NCBI RefSeq assembly: GCF_002929845.1
Contig: NZ_PJJS01000045.1
Span: 1-64,000, forward strand
DNA length: 64,000 bases
Reading direction: 5' to 3'
Source of the DNA: Cryobacterium sp. M96
GTDB taxonomy: Bacteria > Actinomycetota > Actinomycetes > Actinomycetales > Microbacteriaceae
Position 1 is the first letter of the stretch, and every line of letters starts with the position of its first letter. Below are positions 1-8,601 of the stretch, in pieces. Both the position numbers and the translations under genes were made by a program. The notes beneath the pieces were generated by a model. That model was not told the origin of the DNA, did not search any database, and saw nothing but the letters and a program-made list of their open reading frames with translations.

Positions 1-58
1 GGGGCTGGGGCTGGGGCTCGGGCTGGGGCTGGGGCTGGGGCTGGGGCTCGGGCCCAGA
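1..58. repeat. GGGGCT hexanucleotide tandem repeat
   Basis: The window opens in a run of near-perfect GGGGCT hexamers with a few CGGGCT variants, ending in CGGGCCC. It precedes the GNAT gene and shows no coding signal. The regularly spaced G4 runs could form G-quadruplex structures (inference). The left edge lies outside the window, so its full length is unknown. Confidence 0.8.
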
Positions 59-115
59 CCCGGGCCCAGCTCACCCGAGCACAGACGCGAAGGCGGCATT
101 TGGGATACTCGGAGA

Positions 116-619
116 ATGGTCGACGTCACCCTCACCCTTCCCGCCGGCGCTGTGCTCCTTCGGCGCGCCCTGTCCCAGGATCTGTCTGCAATCGTGGGGC
201 TTCTCGCCGACGACTCCATCAGCGCTTCCCGAGGCGACGCCGACCGGCCGGAAGATCGCGTCGCCTACGAACGGGCATTCGCCGCAATCGACGCAGATCC
301 GGCCCAACAGTTGCTGGTCGCGACGTCGCTTTTGGGCGAGGTGCTGGCCACCATGCAGCTCACCGTCATCCCTGGGCTCGCCCGTGTCGGGTCCACCCGG
401 TTGCAGATCGAGGCCGTCCGGGTTCGCTCGGATCAGAGGAGCCGCGGGCTCGGCGGAGCCATGATTCGGTGGGCCGTGCAGAATGCCCCGGCCTTCGGGG
501 CTCAACTCATCCAGCTCACGTCGGACGCAGCGCGCGTCGACGCGCACCGGTTCTATGAACGGCTGGGCTTCACCGCGTCCCACGTGGGCTTCAAACACGC
601 CGTGCCGACGGTCTCCTGA
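116..619 (+). CDS. GNAT family N-acetyltransferase
   Basis: A 167-residue protein of normal GNAT length. The acetyl-CoA loop is visible as QRSRGLG followed by GAMIRWA (residues about 107-117). The C-terminal GNAT signature AHRFYERLGF lies at about 143-152. Proteins of this family move an acetyl group from acetyl-CoA to an amine; the substrate cannot be read from sequence. The ATG at 116 is chosen because the homologous reading frame begins there and a -10-like GATACT (104-109) ends six bases upstream, suggesting a leaderless mRNA. It converges tail to tail, 24 bases apart, with the minus-strand metallopeptidase gene. Confidence 0.85.
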   Translation: MVDVTLTLPAGAVLLRRALSQDLSAIVGLLADDSISASRGDADRPEDRVAYERAFAAIDADPAQQLLVATSLLGEVLATMQLTVIPGLARVGSTRLQIEAVRVRSDQRSRGLGGAMIRWAVQNAPAFGAQLIQLTSDAARVDAHRFYERLGFTASHVGFKHAVPTVS

Positions 620-643
620 CGGCAGCACCCCCGCGGGGCAGGA

Positions 644-1354
644 TCAGGCAAGCAGGCCGAGGAGCCGTCCGGCGAACCCTGCGCACGCGATCGTCGCGGT
701 GAAGAACACGGCCACCCAGACCACGCCCGGGATGTGGGTCAGACGGGCCAGCTGGTCGGCGTCGGAGGCGGTACCGCGGCTCCGCGACCGGGACCGCTGG
801 AGCTCGACCACGGTGCGCACAGCCCCGAGCAGCAGAAACGCCGTGATCAGCAGGGCGAAGACGCTCTGCACCGGAGGAGTGCCGAACCAGGTGATGCCGA
901 AGACCAGTCCAGCGGTAACGAGGACGGACCACAGTCCGAACCAGTTGCGGATCTGCACGAGCAGCAGTGCCAGGGCCGCCAGCGACAGCCACAACAGGCC
1001 GATGTCGTAGCCGAGGCTGAGCATCCGTGCCGCGCCGAGCCCCAGCAGGGCAGGGGCGGTATAGCCGGCCAGCAGGGTCAGCACCATGCCGGGTCCGCGC
1101 GGGCGTCCGCTGCTGACGGTCAACCCCGAGGTGTCGGAATGCAGACGGATACCGCCGAGCCGGCGACCGCTCACCGTCGCGACCACCGCATGGCCGCCCT
1201 CGTGCGCGATCGTGATGACGTGGCGGGTGACCCGCCACGCGGCCGGCACCAGCACGAGCACGGCAGCGGCCGCGATGGTCAGCCAGGCCGTGATCGCGGG
1301 CAGAGGCTCGTTTCGGGCGGAGAGTTGCCCCCAGAGATCGACAAGCCCGTCCAT
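644..1354 (-). CDS. M50B-like membrane zinc metallopeptidase
   Basis: A 236-residue polytopic membrane protein with several hydrophobic helices (for example about 20-48, 95-150 and 165-185). The zinc motif HEGGH sits at residues 51-55, directly after the first helix, as in the M50B group of intramembrane metallopeptidases. A downstream GYTAPALLG segment fits the second conserved region of these proteins. The substrate is unknown; family members are thought to cut within or near the membrane. The ATG is at 1354, so the gene diverges from the CsbD gene with a shared upstream region of about 80 bases. Function beyond the fold is inference. Confidence 0.75.
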   Translation of the reverse strand: MDGLVDLWGQLSARNEPLPAITAWLTIAAAAVLVLVPAAWRVTRHVITIAHEGGHAVVATVSGRRLGGIRLHSDTSGLTVSSGRPRGPGMVLTLLAGYTAPALLGLGAARMLSLGYDIGLLWLSLAALALLLVQIRNWFGLWSVLVTAGLVFGITWFGTPPVQSVFALLITAFLLLGAVRTVVELQRSRSRSRGTASDADQLARLTHIPGVVWVAVFFTATIACAGFAGRLLGLLA

Positions 1355-1388
1355 GGATTTCAGCCTAGATTACCTTGGGCGGGAGCTT

Positions 1389-1394
1389 TATACT
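1389..1394 (+). promoter_or_regulatory. -10 element upstream of csbD-like gene
   Basis: TATACT lies 38 bases before the CsbD-like start codon. It is a good -10 hexamer, but no clear -35 is seen at 16-18 bases. Confidence 0.45.
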
Positions 1395-1432
1395 GATCGC
1401 AAAAGCTGGATACGAGTGAAAGGACGGTCCCC

Positions 1433-1606
1433 ATGAGTGCTTCGGACAAGATGAAGAACTCGGCCGAGGAAGCCGTGGGCAAGGCAAAGGAGGCCGCCGG
1501 CAAATTGACCGACAACGAGCGGCTGGAAGCCGAGGGCAAGGCTGAACAGGCCAGGGCAAACCTCAAGCAGGCCGGAGAGAACGTCAAGGACGCCGTCACT
1601 GATTGA
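1433..1606 (+). CDS. CsbD-like stress protein
   Basis: A 57-residue, lysine, alanine and glutamate rich protein that starts MSASDKMKNSAEEAVGK and has the CsbD pattern of repeated NxAEExxGKxKExxGK-type heptads. CsbD proteins are small general-stress proteins of unknown biochemical role. An AAAGGA sequence before the ATG serves as ribosome binding site, and the length matches the family. It is followed 61 bases later by a small membrane protein gene and then a strong terminator, so the two probably form one stress-related transcript (inference). Confidence 0.85.
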   Translation: MSASDKMKNSAEEAVGKAKEAAGKLTDNERLEAEGKAEQARANLKQAGENVKDAVTD

Positions 1607-1667
1607 GTCGAATCCGCATCTCCACACCATCAGGGCACGTCAATCAAAAGAAAGGACGGCGAGCAGG

Positions 1668-1829
1668 ATGAACGTACTCCTCGTCATTGTTGCCATCATC
1701 GCCATCGCGCTTCTGTTCACCGGAGGGTTCGTCGAGTCGCTCAACTTCCTCATCTGGGTCGGCATCGTGCTCGTCGTGATCGCGCTGATCGTCTGGCTTG
1801 CCCGGACGATCTCCGGGAAGCGGGCCTGA
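1668..1829 (+). CDS. Small two-helix hydrophobic membrane protein
   Basis: A 53-residue protein consisting almost entirely of two membrane helices (about 3-18 and 28-45) separated by a short FTGGFVESLN turn and ending in a basic tail, ARTISGKRA. Upstream AAAGGACGG and a GCAGG close to the ATG support the start. The function is not recognised; small hydrophobic proteins of this kind often accompany CsbD genes. It ends 38 bases before a bidirectional terminator. Confidence 0.7.
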   Translation: MNVLLVIVAIIAIALLFTGGFVESLNFLIWVGIVLVVIALIVWLARTISGKRA

Positions 1830-1867
1830 CCGGGCCGCGCAGGTGGTCTCCAACCCGTACCGAGAAA

Positions 1868-1900
1868 AAGAAAAAGCCCCGACTTTCGGGGCTTTTTCTT
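1868..1900. terminator. Bidirectional intrinsic terminator
   Basis: A perfect 15-bp inverted repeat (1868-1882 and 1886-1900) with a CTT loop. It has an A-tract on the left and a T-tract on the right, so it can end transcripts on both strands: the csbD/membrane-protein unit and the convergent tRNA-Val. Confidence 0.9.
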
Positions 1901-1905
1901 GGCTG

Positions 1906-1978
1906 TGGGCGATACCGGACTCGAACCGATGACCTCTTCCGTGTGAAGGAAGCGCGCTACCAACTGCGCCAATCGCCC
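1906..1978 (-). tRNA. tRNA-Val (anticodon CAC)
   Basis: A full cloverleaf on the minus strand. The acceptor arms are GGGCGAT and ATCGCCC with discriminator A, the anticodon stem CTTCC/GGAAG has loop TTCACAC, and the T-loop is GTTCGAGTC. The 73-nt gene ends next to the bidirectional terminator at 1868-1900. It faces the duplicated plus-strand tRNA block. Confidence 0.95.
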
Positions 1979-2074
1979 CTGTGGCCTCGTACTGTAGCCA
2001 CAAGTCTCGATACTAACCCAGACCGGGTGGAAGGCGCACATCGTGGGGGCCTCAACACGCCGGAACGACTCGGT

Positions 2075-2104
2075 TTGAATATGAACAGGACTATCGGCTA
2101 GAGT
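2075..2104 (+). promoter_or_regulatory. Promoter of first tRNA Gly-Cys-Val unit
   Basis: TTGAAT (2075-2080), 18-base spacer, TAGAGT (2099-2104). The mature tRNA-Gly begins 30 bases downstream. The bases around the -10 (TCGGCTAGAGTCTT) recur before the second unit at 2578-2591. Confidence 0.7.
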
Positions 2105-2133
2105 CTTCCAAGCGCGCAGAAATGCGGGCAGTT

Positions 2134-2205
2134 GCGGATGTGGCGCAGTGGTAGCGCATCACCTTGCCAAGGTGAGGGTCGCGAGTTCGAATCTCGTCAT
2201 CCGCT
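2134..2205 (+). tRNA. tRNA-Gly (anticodon GCC), copy 1
   Basis: A 72-nt cloverleaf with acceptor GCGGATG/CATCCGC, anticodon loop TTGCCAA and T-loop GTTCGAATC. CCA is not encoded. It is the first gene of unit 1, and its sequence is identical to copy 2 at 2618-2689. Confidence 0.95.
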
Positions 2206-2254
2206 CGAATGGGATCGGCCGCGAGGCCGGTTTCTTTCGGTACGAATCCCAAGT

Positions 2255-2325
2255 GGTGGGTTGGCCGAGAGGCGAGGCAACGGCCTGCAAAGCCGTGTAC
2301 ACGGGTTCGAATCCCGTATCCACCT
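2255..2325 (+). tRNA. tRNA-Cys (anticodon GCA), copy 1
   Basis: A 71-nt cloverleaf with acceptor GGTGGGT/ATCCACC, discriminator T, anticodon loop CTGCAAA and T-loop GTTCGAATC. The 3' CCA is encoded at 2326-2328. Confidence 0.95.
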
Positions 2326-2367
2326 CCAATCCCGGAAGTCGCAATGCAGGAATGATTTTCAGGAAAT

Positions 2368-2439
2368 GGGCGATTGGCGCAGCGGTAGCGCGCTTCCCTG
2401 ACACGGAAGAGGTCACTGGTTCGATCCCAGTATCGCCCA
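2368..2439 (+). tRNA. tRNA-Val (anticodon GAC), copy 1
   Basis: A 72-nt cloverleaf with acceptor GGGCGAT/ATCGCCC, discriminator A, anticodon loop CTGACAC and T-loop GTTCGATCC. It is the last gene of unit 1. Together with the CAC isoacceptor on the other strand it accounts for three valine tRNAs in 1 kb. Confidence 0.95.
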
Positions 2440-2457
2440 CAGAGTTGGGAAACAGAT

Positions 2458-2484
2458 AACCCCCGGTAAAGCGGGGGTTGTCTT
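2458..2484 (+). terminator. Terminator of tRNA unit 1
   Basis: Hairpin AACCCCCG (2458-2465) / CGGGGGTT (2472-2479) with loop GTAAAG, followed by GTCTT. It has nearly the same sequence as the terminator of unit 2. Confidence 0.85.
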
Positions 2485-2617
2485 GCCCGCACAGCACCGG
2501 AAATCCAGGTGCAGTCGGGCCTTCCTCGGGCTCGCCGCGATGAATCGCCGGGGAGGGTGCGGCGGGTTCGGCCGGAATCGGCTAGAGTCTTTCAAGTCAG
2601 CGGAAACGTTGATAAGT

Positions 2618-2689
2618 GCGGATGTGGCGCAGTGGTAGCGCATCACCTTGCCAAGGTGAGGGTCGCGAGTTCGAATCTCGTCATCCGCT
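2618..2689 (+). tRNA. tRNA-Gly (anticodon GCC), copy 2
   Basis: Identical in sequence to copy 1 at 2134-2205. It is preceded by the same TCGGCTAGAGTCTT block (2578-2591) that carries the -10 of unit 1, although no good -35 is visible here. Confidence 0.95.
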
Positions 2690-2738
2690 CGAATGGAATC
2701 GGCCGCAAAGCCGGTTCTTTTTGGTACGAATCGTATGT

Positions 2739-2809
2739 GGTGGGTTGGCCGAGAGGCGAGGCAGCGGCCTGCAAAGCCGTGTACACGGGTTCGAATCCCG
2801 TATCCACCT
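2739..2809 (+). tRNA. tRNA-Cys (anticodon GCA), copy 2
   Basis: Same cloverleaf as copy 1, with a single base change in the variable part of the D arm (GCAGCGG against GCAACGG). CCA is encoded at 2810-2812. Confidence 0.95.
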
Positions 2810-2837
2810 CCACTTCTGGAATGTCTTTTCAGAGAAT

Positions 2838-2909
2838 GGGCGATTGGCGCAGCGGTAGCGCGCTTCCCTGACACGGAAGAGGTCACTGGTTCGATCCCAG
2901 TATCGCCCA
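2838..2909 (+). tRNA. tRNA-Val (anticodon GAC), copy 2
   Basis: Identical to copy 1 at 2368-2439. It is the last gene of unit 2 and is followed by a terminator. Confidence 0.95.
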
Positions 2910-2914
2910 CAGGC

Positions 2915-2943
2915 AAACCCCCGGTAAATCGGGGGTTTTTCTT
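2915..2943 (+). terminator. Terminator of tRNA unit 2
   Basis: Hairpin AAACCCCCG (2915-2923) / CGGGGGTTT (2930-2938) with loop GTAAAT and a T-rich tail. It separates the tRNA block from thrS. Confidence 0.9.
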
Positions 2944-3026
2944 TGCCCAAAATGGCCGTGCCCGTCGTGGTCGAGGCGCGCCGCTAAAGTTATTGGGGTT
3001 CGAACAATACTGAAGGAGTAATACAC

Positions 3027-4994
3027 GTGGCTGACGGCTTTGAGCTATTCACCGACCGGTCCGTTGTCGCAATGCGCGTCAACGGCGAGCTCAAGGATCT
3101 CGCCACGACGGTGACTCCGACGGATGTCGTCGAACCGGTGACCATCGGCTCGCCCGACGGCCTCAGCATCCTGCGCCACTCGGCCGCGCACGTGCTCGCA
3201 CAGGCCGTGCAGACCGTGAACCCGGCGGCGCGCCTGGGCATCGGCCCGCCCGTCACCGATGGTTTCTACTACGACTTCGACGTTGAAGAGGCATTCACCC
3301 CCGAGGACATCAAGTCGCTCGAGAAGGCCATGGACCGCATCATCCGCCAGGGCCAGCGGTTCGTGCGCCGCGTCGTCACCGACGACCAGGCCCGGGACGA
3401 ACTCGCCGCCGAGCCGTACAAGCTCGAACTGATCGGGCTCAAGGGCGGGGCCGCCGAGACCGTCGACAACGAGTCGGTCGAGGTCGGCGGCGCCGAACTC
3501 ACCATTTACGACAACGTGGACCCGAAGACGGGGGAGACGCTCTGGAAAGACCTCTGCCGCGGTCCCCACCTGCCGAACACGCGCATGATCGGCAACGGCT
3601 ACTCCCTGACCCGTCTGGCCGCCGCCTACTGGCGCGGGTCCGAGAAGAACCCGCAGCTGCAGCGCATCTACGGCACCGCCTGGGCCACCAAGGACGAACT
3701 GCGGGCCTACCAAGCCCGCCAGGAGGAGGCCGCCAAGCGCGACCATCGCAAGCTCGGCGCCGAACTCGACCTCTTCAGCTTCCCCGAGGAGATCGGCTCC
3801 GGCCTGCCCGTCTTCCATCCCAGGGGCGGCATCATCCGTCAGGAGATGGAGAACTACTCCCGCAAGCGCCACACCGAGGCCGGCTACGACTTCGTCTACA
3901 CGCCGCACATCACCAAGTCGAACCTGTTCGAGACGTCCGGTCACCTCGACTGGTACGCCGATGGCATGTTCCCGCCGATGAAACTCGACGCGGAGTACGA
4001 CGCCGACGGCCACATGACCCGTCAGGGCGTCGACTACTACCTCAAGCCGATGAACTGCCCGTTCCACAACCTGATCTTCCGCTCCAGCGGCCGCAGCTAC
4101 CGCGACCTGCCCATGCGCCTGTTCGAATTCGGCTCGGTCTACCGCTACGAGAAGTCCGGCGTCGTGCACGGCCTCACCCGCGTGCGCGGCATGACCCAGG
4201 ACGACGCGCACATCTACACGACCCGCGAAGGCATGAAAGAGGAGCTCACCAGCACCCTCAACTTCGTGCTCAAGCTGCTCGCCGACTACGGCCTCGAGGA
4301 CTACTACCTCGAGCTCTCCACGAAGGACCCGAAGAAGTTCGTCGGCACCGACGAGGCCTGGGCGGAAGCGACCGACACCTTGCGCGAAGTCGCCGAAGCA
4401 TCCGGTCTCGAACTCGTGGCCGACCCGGGCGGCGCCGCCTTCTACGGCCCGAAGATCTCCGTGCAGGCCCGCGACGCGATCGGCCGCACCTGGCAGATGT
4501 CCACCATCCAGCTGGACTTCAACCTGCCGGAACGGTTCGACCTCGAGTACACCGCCTCCGACGGCTCCCGCCAGCGCCCGGTGATGATCCACCGGGCCCT
4601 GTTCGGTTCGATCGAACGCTTCTTCGCCGTGCTCACCGAGCACTACGCCGGGGCGTTCCCGGTGTGGCTGTCCCCGGTGCAGGTCGTCGGCATCCCCGTG
4701 TCCGAGCAATACGGTCCATACCTCGACGAAATCATCGGCCGGCTCGAGACGGCAGGCGTGCGCGCCCAGGTCGACCACTCCGACGACCGCATGCAGAAGA
4801 AGATCCGCAACCACACCAAGGCGAAGGTGCCCTTCCAGCTGATCGTCGGCGAGGATGACCGCTCCAATCGCTCGGTGAGCTTCCGGTTCCGCGACGGCAC
4901 CCAGGAGAACGGCGTACCGGCCGACGAGGCCATCCGTCGCATCATCGCCGCGATCCATGCGCGCGCGCAGGTCACGACCCAGGGCCAGGTCTGA
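3027..4994 (+). CDS. thrS: Threonyl-tRNA synthetase
   Basis: A 655-residue class II synthetase that charges tRNA-Thr in the cytoplasm. It has a shortened N-terminal TGS-like part (1-45), an editing domain with HSAAH (51-55) and a CRGPH motif, then the catalytic core. The core zinc ligands are visible as the Cys of MNCPFHN, the His of SGVVHG and the His of [12 protein letters not shown]; motif 3 is GSIERF. A C-terminal anticodon-binding domain follows. The GTG at 3027 is chosen because AAGGAGT (3013-3019) lies at proper distance. The 83 bases between the tRNA terminator and the start are too short for a T-box and lack its conserved sequences. The stop is one base before the HIT gene. Confidence 0.97.
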   Translation: MADGFELFTDRSVVAMRVNGELKDLATTVTPTDVVEPVTIGSPDGLSILRHSAAHVLAQAVQTVNPAARLGIGPPVTDGFYYDFDVEEAFTPEDIKSLEKAMDRIIRQGQRFVRRVVTDDQARDELAAEPYKLELIGLKGGAAETVDNESVEVGGAELTIYDNVDPKTGETLWKDLCRGPHLPNTRMIGNGYSLTRLAAAYWRGSEKNPQLQRIYGTAWATKDELRAYQARQEEAAKRDHRKLGAELDLFSFPEEIGSGLPVFHPRGGIIRQEMENYSRKRHTEAGYDFVYTPHITKSNLFETSGHLDWYADGMFPPMKLDAEYDADGHMTRQGVDYYLKPMNCPFHNLIFRSSGRSYRDLPMRLFEFGSVYRYEKSGVVHGLTRVRGMTQDDAHIYTTREGMKEELTSTLNFVLKLLADYGLEDYYLELSTKDPKKFVGTDEAWAEATDTLREVAEASGLELVADPGGAAFYGPKISVQARDAIGRTWQMSTIQLDFNLPERFDLEYTASDGSRQRPVMIHRALFGSIERFFAVLTEHYAGAFPVWLSPVQVVGIPVSEQYGPYLDEIIGRLETAGVRAQVDHSDDRMQKKIRNHTKAKVPFQLIVGEDDRSNRSVSFRFRDGTQENGVPADEAIRRIIAAIHARAQVTTQGQV

Positions 4995-4995
4995 G

Positions 4996-5559
4996 ATGGA
5001 CACGCACAGCGACGAGTTCGAGGGGCTCGAGCAGTCGTCCGAGTTCGCCGCGGTTCCGGATGCCTTCCAACGGCTATGGACCCCGCACCGCCTGGTCTAC
5101 ATCCAGGACGGCCAGCAGCCGCACCCGGATGACTGCCCCTTCTGCCTGGCCCCGAGCATGACCGACGAGAAGGCACTGATTGTGGCCCGCGGCACGCACG
5201 CCTACGTGTTGCTAAACCTGTTCCCGTATAACAGCGGGCATCTGCTGGTCTGTCCGTACCGGCACGTCGCGACTTACGATGAGGCCAGTCCGGAGGAGGT
5301 CGCCGAGATCGGCAGTCTCACCCAGGTGGCCATGCGTGTGCTCAAGGCGGTGTCGCACTGCGACGGCTTCAACATCGGCATGAACCAAGGCCGTATTGCC
5401 GGCGCGGGCATTGCCGAGCACCTACACCAGCACATCGTTCCCCGCTGGGCGCTCGACTCGAACTTCTTCCCGATCATCGCCGGAACGAAGGCGATTCCCC
5501 GTCTTCTGGGCGATGTGCGGCGCGAAGTCGCCGAGGGCTGGCCCCAGGATGGCAACTAG
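4996..5559 (+). CDS. HIT domain nucleotide hydrolase/phosphorylase
   Basis: A 187-residue histidine-triad protein with the active-site motif HLHQHIV near residue 145. N-terminal CPFC forms a probable metal-binding pair with other ligands, as in actinobacterial Ap4A phosphorylase-like HIT proteins. The likely role is hydrolysis or phosphorolysis of dinucleoside polyphosphates; the exact substrate is inferred. The ATG at 4996 starts one base after the thrS stop, and GAG just upstream could pair weakly with 16S rRNA, so the two genes are probably translationally coupled. A frame extension upstream into thrS exists but has no support. Confidence 0.9.
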   Translation: MDTHSDEFEGLEQSSEFAAVPDAFQRLWTPHRLVYIQDGQQPHPDDCPFCLAPSMTDEKALIVARGTHAYVLLNLFPYNSGHLLVCPYRHVATYDEASPEEVAEIGSLTQVAMRVLKAVSHCDGFNIGMNQGRIAGAGIAEHLHQHIVPRWALDSNFFPIIAGTKAIPRLLGDVRREVAEGWPQDGN

Positions 5560-5614
5560 CCGTATATACCCCTCCACCGGCACCCGCCGGGCGGAATCGA
5601 CACCACCCAAGGAA

Positions 5615-5620
5615 TAGAAT
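5615..5620 (+). promoter_or_regulatory. -10 element of pdxS (leaderless type)
   Basis: TAGAAT ends seven bases before the pdxS ATG, so transcription should begin at or next to the start codon. AAGGA at 5609-5613 could also act as a distant ribosome binding site if an upstream TATATA (5563-5568) is used. Confidence 0.45.
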
Positions 5621-5627
5621 CAAAGCT

Positions 5628-6524
5628 ATGACTGAAACCACTTCCGCCTTTGGTTCGAGCCGCGTCAAGCGTGGTCTCGCCGACATGATGAAGGGCGGCG
5701 TCATCATGGACGTCGTCAACGCCGAGCAGGCTCGCATCGCCGAGGACGCCGGTGCTGTCGCCGTCATGGCCCTTGAGCGCGTTCCCGCCGACATCCGTTC
5801 CCAGGGTGGCGTTGCCCGCATGAGCGACCCCGACCTGATCGACAGCATCATCGCCGAGGTATCCATCCCGGTGATGGCCAAGGCGCGCATCGGCCACTTC
5901 GTCGAAGCTCAAATCCTTCAGGCCCTGAACGTCGATTACATCGACGAGTCCGAGGTGCTGAGCCCGGCTGACTACGTCAACCACATCGACAAGTGGAACT
6001 TCACGGTCCCGTTCGTCTGTGGCGCGACCAACCTGGGTGAGGCGCTTCGCCGCATCAACGAGGGCGCGGCCATGATCAGGTCCAAGGGCGAAGCCGGCAC
6101 CGGCGACGTCTCGGAGGCCATGAAGCACATCCGCACCATCAAGGGTGAGGTCGCCCGCTTGTCGGCTCTGACCAAGGACGAACTGTACGTCGCCGCGAAG
6201 GAACTGCAGGCGCCGTACGAACTCGTCGCCGAGATCGCCGCCACCGGCAAGCTCCCCGTCGTGCTCTTCGTCGCGGGTGGCGTGGCCACCCCCGCCGACG
6301 CGGCCCTGATGATGCAGATGGGTGCGGACGGTGTATTCGTCGGCTCCGGCATCTTCAAGTCGGGCAACCCGCAGGCCCGCGCCAACGCCATCGTCAAGGC
6401 CGTCACCTTCTACGACGACCCCAGCGTCATCGCATCCGTCTCGCGCGGACTCGGCGAGGCCATGGTCGGCATCAACGTGTCCGATCTGGCTGCGCCGCAC
6501 CGCCTCTCAGAGCGCGGCTGGTAG
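5628..6524 (+). CDS. pdxS: Pyridoxal 5'-phosphate synthase subunit PdxS
   Basis: A 298-residue TIM-barrel enzyme that makes PLP from ribose 5-phosphate, glyceraldehyde 3-phosphate and ammonia. Landmarks are [14 protein letters not shown] near the N-terminus, [10 protein letters not shown] carrying the catalytic lysine, and the phosphate-binding [12 protein letters not shown]. Length is standard. It partners with the glutaminase PdxT, whose gene starts ten bases downstream, so both are co-transcribed. PdxS and PdxT assemble as a 12+12 complex in known family members. Confidence 0.98.
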   Translation: MTETTSAFGSSRVKRGLADMMKGGVIMDVVNAEQARIAEDAGAVAVMALERVPADIRSQGGVARMSDPDLIDSIIAEVSIPVMAKARIGHFVEAQILQALNVDYIDESEVLSPADYVNHIDKWNFTVPFVCGATNLGEALRRINEGAAMIRSKGEAGTGDVSEAMKHIRTIKGEVARLSALTKDELYVAAKELQAPYELVAEIAATGKLPVVLFVAGGVATPADAALMMQMGADGVFVGSGIFKSGNPQARANAIVKAVTFYDDPSVIASVSRGLGEAMVGINVSDLAAPHRLSERGW

Positions 6525-6534
6525 ATACCCGTTC

Positions 6535-7128
6535 GTGAGCGTTGGAGTTCTCGCCCTGCAGGGTGACTTTCGTGAGCACGCCGAGGTACTGCGGTCCCTC
6601 GGCGCCGAAGTCGAACTCATCCGCCGCCCAGAGGAACTGGACCGCATCAGCGGGCTCGTGATCCCCGGCGGCGAATCCAGCGTCATGGACAAACTGGCCC
6701 GCGCGTTCGGCGTGGCGGGACCGCTGGCCGAGGCCGTGCGGGCCGGCCTTCCCGTCTACGGCACCTGCGCGGGCCTGATCATGCTCGCCGACACCGTCAT
6801 CGACGGGATCGAAGGGCAGCAGAGCATCGGCGGCTTCGACATCGCCGTGCGTCGCAACGCCTTCGGTTCGCAGACGCTCTCTTTCGAGACCGACCTCGAC
6901 GTGCCGGTGCTCGGTGAGCCGCCGGTGCACGCCATTTTCATCCGCGCCCCCGTGGTGGAGTCCGTCGGGACCCGGGCCCGCGCGATCGCCACGCTCTCGG
7001 ACGGGCGCTGCGTCGCGGTCGAGCAGGACAACCTGCTCGGAACCTCATTCCACCCCGAGATCACCGGGGAGCACCGGTTCCACGACTATTTCCTGCAGAA
7101 GGTGGCCGCCGCCGGCTTCCGCTACTAG
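6535..7128 (+). CDS. pdxT: Glutaminase subunit PdxT of PLP synthase
   Basis: A 197-residue class I glutamine amidotransferase that releases ammonia from glutamine for PdxS. The glycine-rich GGESS motif is at 45-49, the catalytic Cys78 lies in YGTCAGL, and the His-Glu pair is in SFHPEITGEHRFHDYF near the C-terminus. GTG at 6535 gives the canonical start (MSVGVLALQGDFREH); the frame is open further upstream inside pdxS, but that extension lacks homology. It is followed nine bases later by the DUF1697 gene. Confidence 0.97.
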   Translation: MSVGVLALQGDFREHAEVLRSLGAEVELIRRPEELDRISGLVIPGGESSVMDKLARAFGVAGPLAEAVRAGLPVYGTCAGLIMLADTVIDGIEGQQSIGGFDIAVRRNAFGSQTLSFETDLDVPVLGEPPVHAIFIRAPVVESVGTRARAIATLSDGRCVAVEQDNLLGTSFHPEITGEHRFHDYFLQKVAAAGFRY

Positions 7129-7137
7129 GCTCCGGTC

Positions 7138-7680
7138 ATGGCCGGCTGGGTGGCGCTCCTGCGCGGAATCAACGTCAACGGGATCACGATCACGATGGCG
7201 GACCTGCGGGCCGTGTTCCGCGGGCTCGGCTACACGGATGTCCGCACGGTTCTGGCCAGCGGTAACGTGCTCTTCACGGCGGGCGAAACGGATGCCGCGG
7301 CCCTCAAGGCCACAATCGAACGCGCTCTCTCCGACAACTTCGGTTATCAGGCGTGGATCGTGCTGCTCGGCGTTGACGCACTCGACAGGGTGGCGCGGGC
7401 GTTCCCATTCGATGCGGAGCGGGACGGATGGCATCCGTATGTCGTGTTCGGATCGGCGCGGACCGCGCTCGACGAACTGCTCGAGGCGGCTGGGGAACCG
7501 GACCCGGAAACGGAGCAGGTTCGGCCCGGAACCGGCGTGCTCTACTGGCAGGTGCGCCGAAGCATCGGCATCAACAGTCCGTTCAGCAAGCTGAGCGGCA
7601 AGGCCCGCTACCGGTCGACCACCACCACCCGCAACCTCCGCACCCTGAACAAACTGATCGCCGCGGCCCCGGGCGCGTGA
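7138..7680 (+). CDS. DUF1697 family protein
   Basis: A 180-residue protein with the DUF1697 N-terminal signature VALLRGINVNG followed by MADLRxxFxxLGYTDVRTVLASGNVLF. The family is widespread in bacteria and its biochemical function is not established. TAGGCT (7126-7131) overlaps the pdxT stop and ends six bases before the ATG, which suggests a separate leaderless transcript in addition to pdxST read-through. No catalytic residues can be assigned. Confidence 0.85.
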   Translation: MAGWVALLRGINVNGITITMADLRAVFRGLGYTDVRTVLASGNVLFTAGETDAAALKATIERALSDNFGYQAWIVLLGVDALDRVARAFPFDAERDGWHPYVVFGSARTALDELLEAAGEPDPETEQVRPGTGVLYWQVRRSIGINSPFSKLSGKARYRSTTTTRNLRTLNKLIAAAPGA

Positions 7681-7830
7681 AGCCCGGCCCATCAGGCATC
7701 GCGGGTTAGAATGAGGCGCACCCCACGGTGCAGCGACCAATGGCACCAGTAGTGCAGCGACCAGCACGGCGGCGGCACCCCCGCGCCAATCGACAGCCAC
7801 GTCACGACAGCCAAAGACAACGGGAGACTC

Positions 7831-8595
7831 ATGTCCGGACATTCCAAGTGGGCGACAACAAAGCACCAGAAGGCGGTCACCGACTCGCGTCGGGCCAAGG
7901 CCTTCGCCAAGTTGATCAAGAACATCGAAGTCGCGGCCCGCATGGGTGGCGCCGACCTGTCGGGCAACCCGACCCTGGTCGACGCGATCCAGAAAGCCAA
8001 GAAGACCTCTGTTCCCAACGACAACATTGACCGTGCCGTCAAGCGCGGCGCCGGCCTGTCCGGCGAAGTAGTCGACTACACCACCATCATGTATGAGGGC
8101 TACGCCGCGCACGGCGTCGCCGTCATGATCGAGTGTTTGACCGACAACAAGAACCGCGCGGCCGCCGAGGTGCGCACCACCATGTCCAGAAACGGCGGCA
8201 ACATGGCCGACCCCGGCAGCGTCGCGTACAACTTCCACCGCAAGGGCATCGTCGTCGTGCCGAAGAGCAACGGCCTCAGCGAAGATGACGTGCTCCTCGC
8301 CGTGCTCGACGCGGGCGCCGAAGAGGTCGTCGACGACGGCGAGAAGTTCGAGGTTTTCAGCGAAGCGCACGATCTCGTCGCGACCCGGACCGCCCTGCAG
8401 ACCGCCGGGATCGACTACGACTCCGCCGACATCGCGTTCGTGCCCCAGCTCAAGGTAGAGGTCGACGCCGAGACCGCCCGCAAGGTGTTCCGGCTGATCG
8501 ACGCCCTCGAAGAGCTCGACGACGTGCAGAACATCTACAGTAACTACGACGTGTCGCCCGAGGTCATCGCGGAGCTTCAGGCCGAAGCCGAGTAG
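7831..8595 (+). CDS. YebC/PmpR family protein (TACO1-like)
   Basis: A 254-residue member of the YebC family starting [21 protein letters not shown], the family hallmark. Further landmarks are [19 protein letters not shown] and an acidic C-terminal half. Members are described as DNA-binding regulators and, for some, as factors helping translation of proline stretches; the role here is not decided by sequence. GGGAGA (7821-7826) is its ribosome binding site. A TAGAAT at 7707-7712 suggests a promoter with a leader of roughly 110 bases. It lies immediately upstream of ruvCAB, the usual location. Confidence 0.93.
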   Translation: MSGHSKWATTKHQKAVTDSRRAKAFAKLIKNIEVAARMGGADLSGNPTLVDAIQKAKKTSVPNDNIDRAVKRGAGLSGEVVDYTTIMYEGYAAHGVAVMIECLTDNKNRAAAEVRTTMSRNGGNMADPGSVAYNFHRKGIVVVPKSNGLSEDDVLLAVLDAGAEEVVDDGEKFEVFSEAHDLVATRTALQTAGIDYDSADIAFVPQLKVEVDAETARKVFRLIDALEELDDVQNIYSNYDVSPEVIAELQAEAE

Positions 8596-8601
8596 CGCGC
8601 T

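Noticed and set aside
2134-2943. Genomic island integrated at the tRNA block
   Set aside because: No integrase, no tRNA-end direct repeat with foreign cargo and only core genes on both sides. The repeat is explained by tandem duplication of the tRNA unit.
2944-3026. Possible T-box riboswitch before thrS
   Set aside because: Only 83 bases are available between the tRNA terminator and the start codon, and neither the T-box sequence nor a specifier stem is present.
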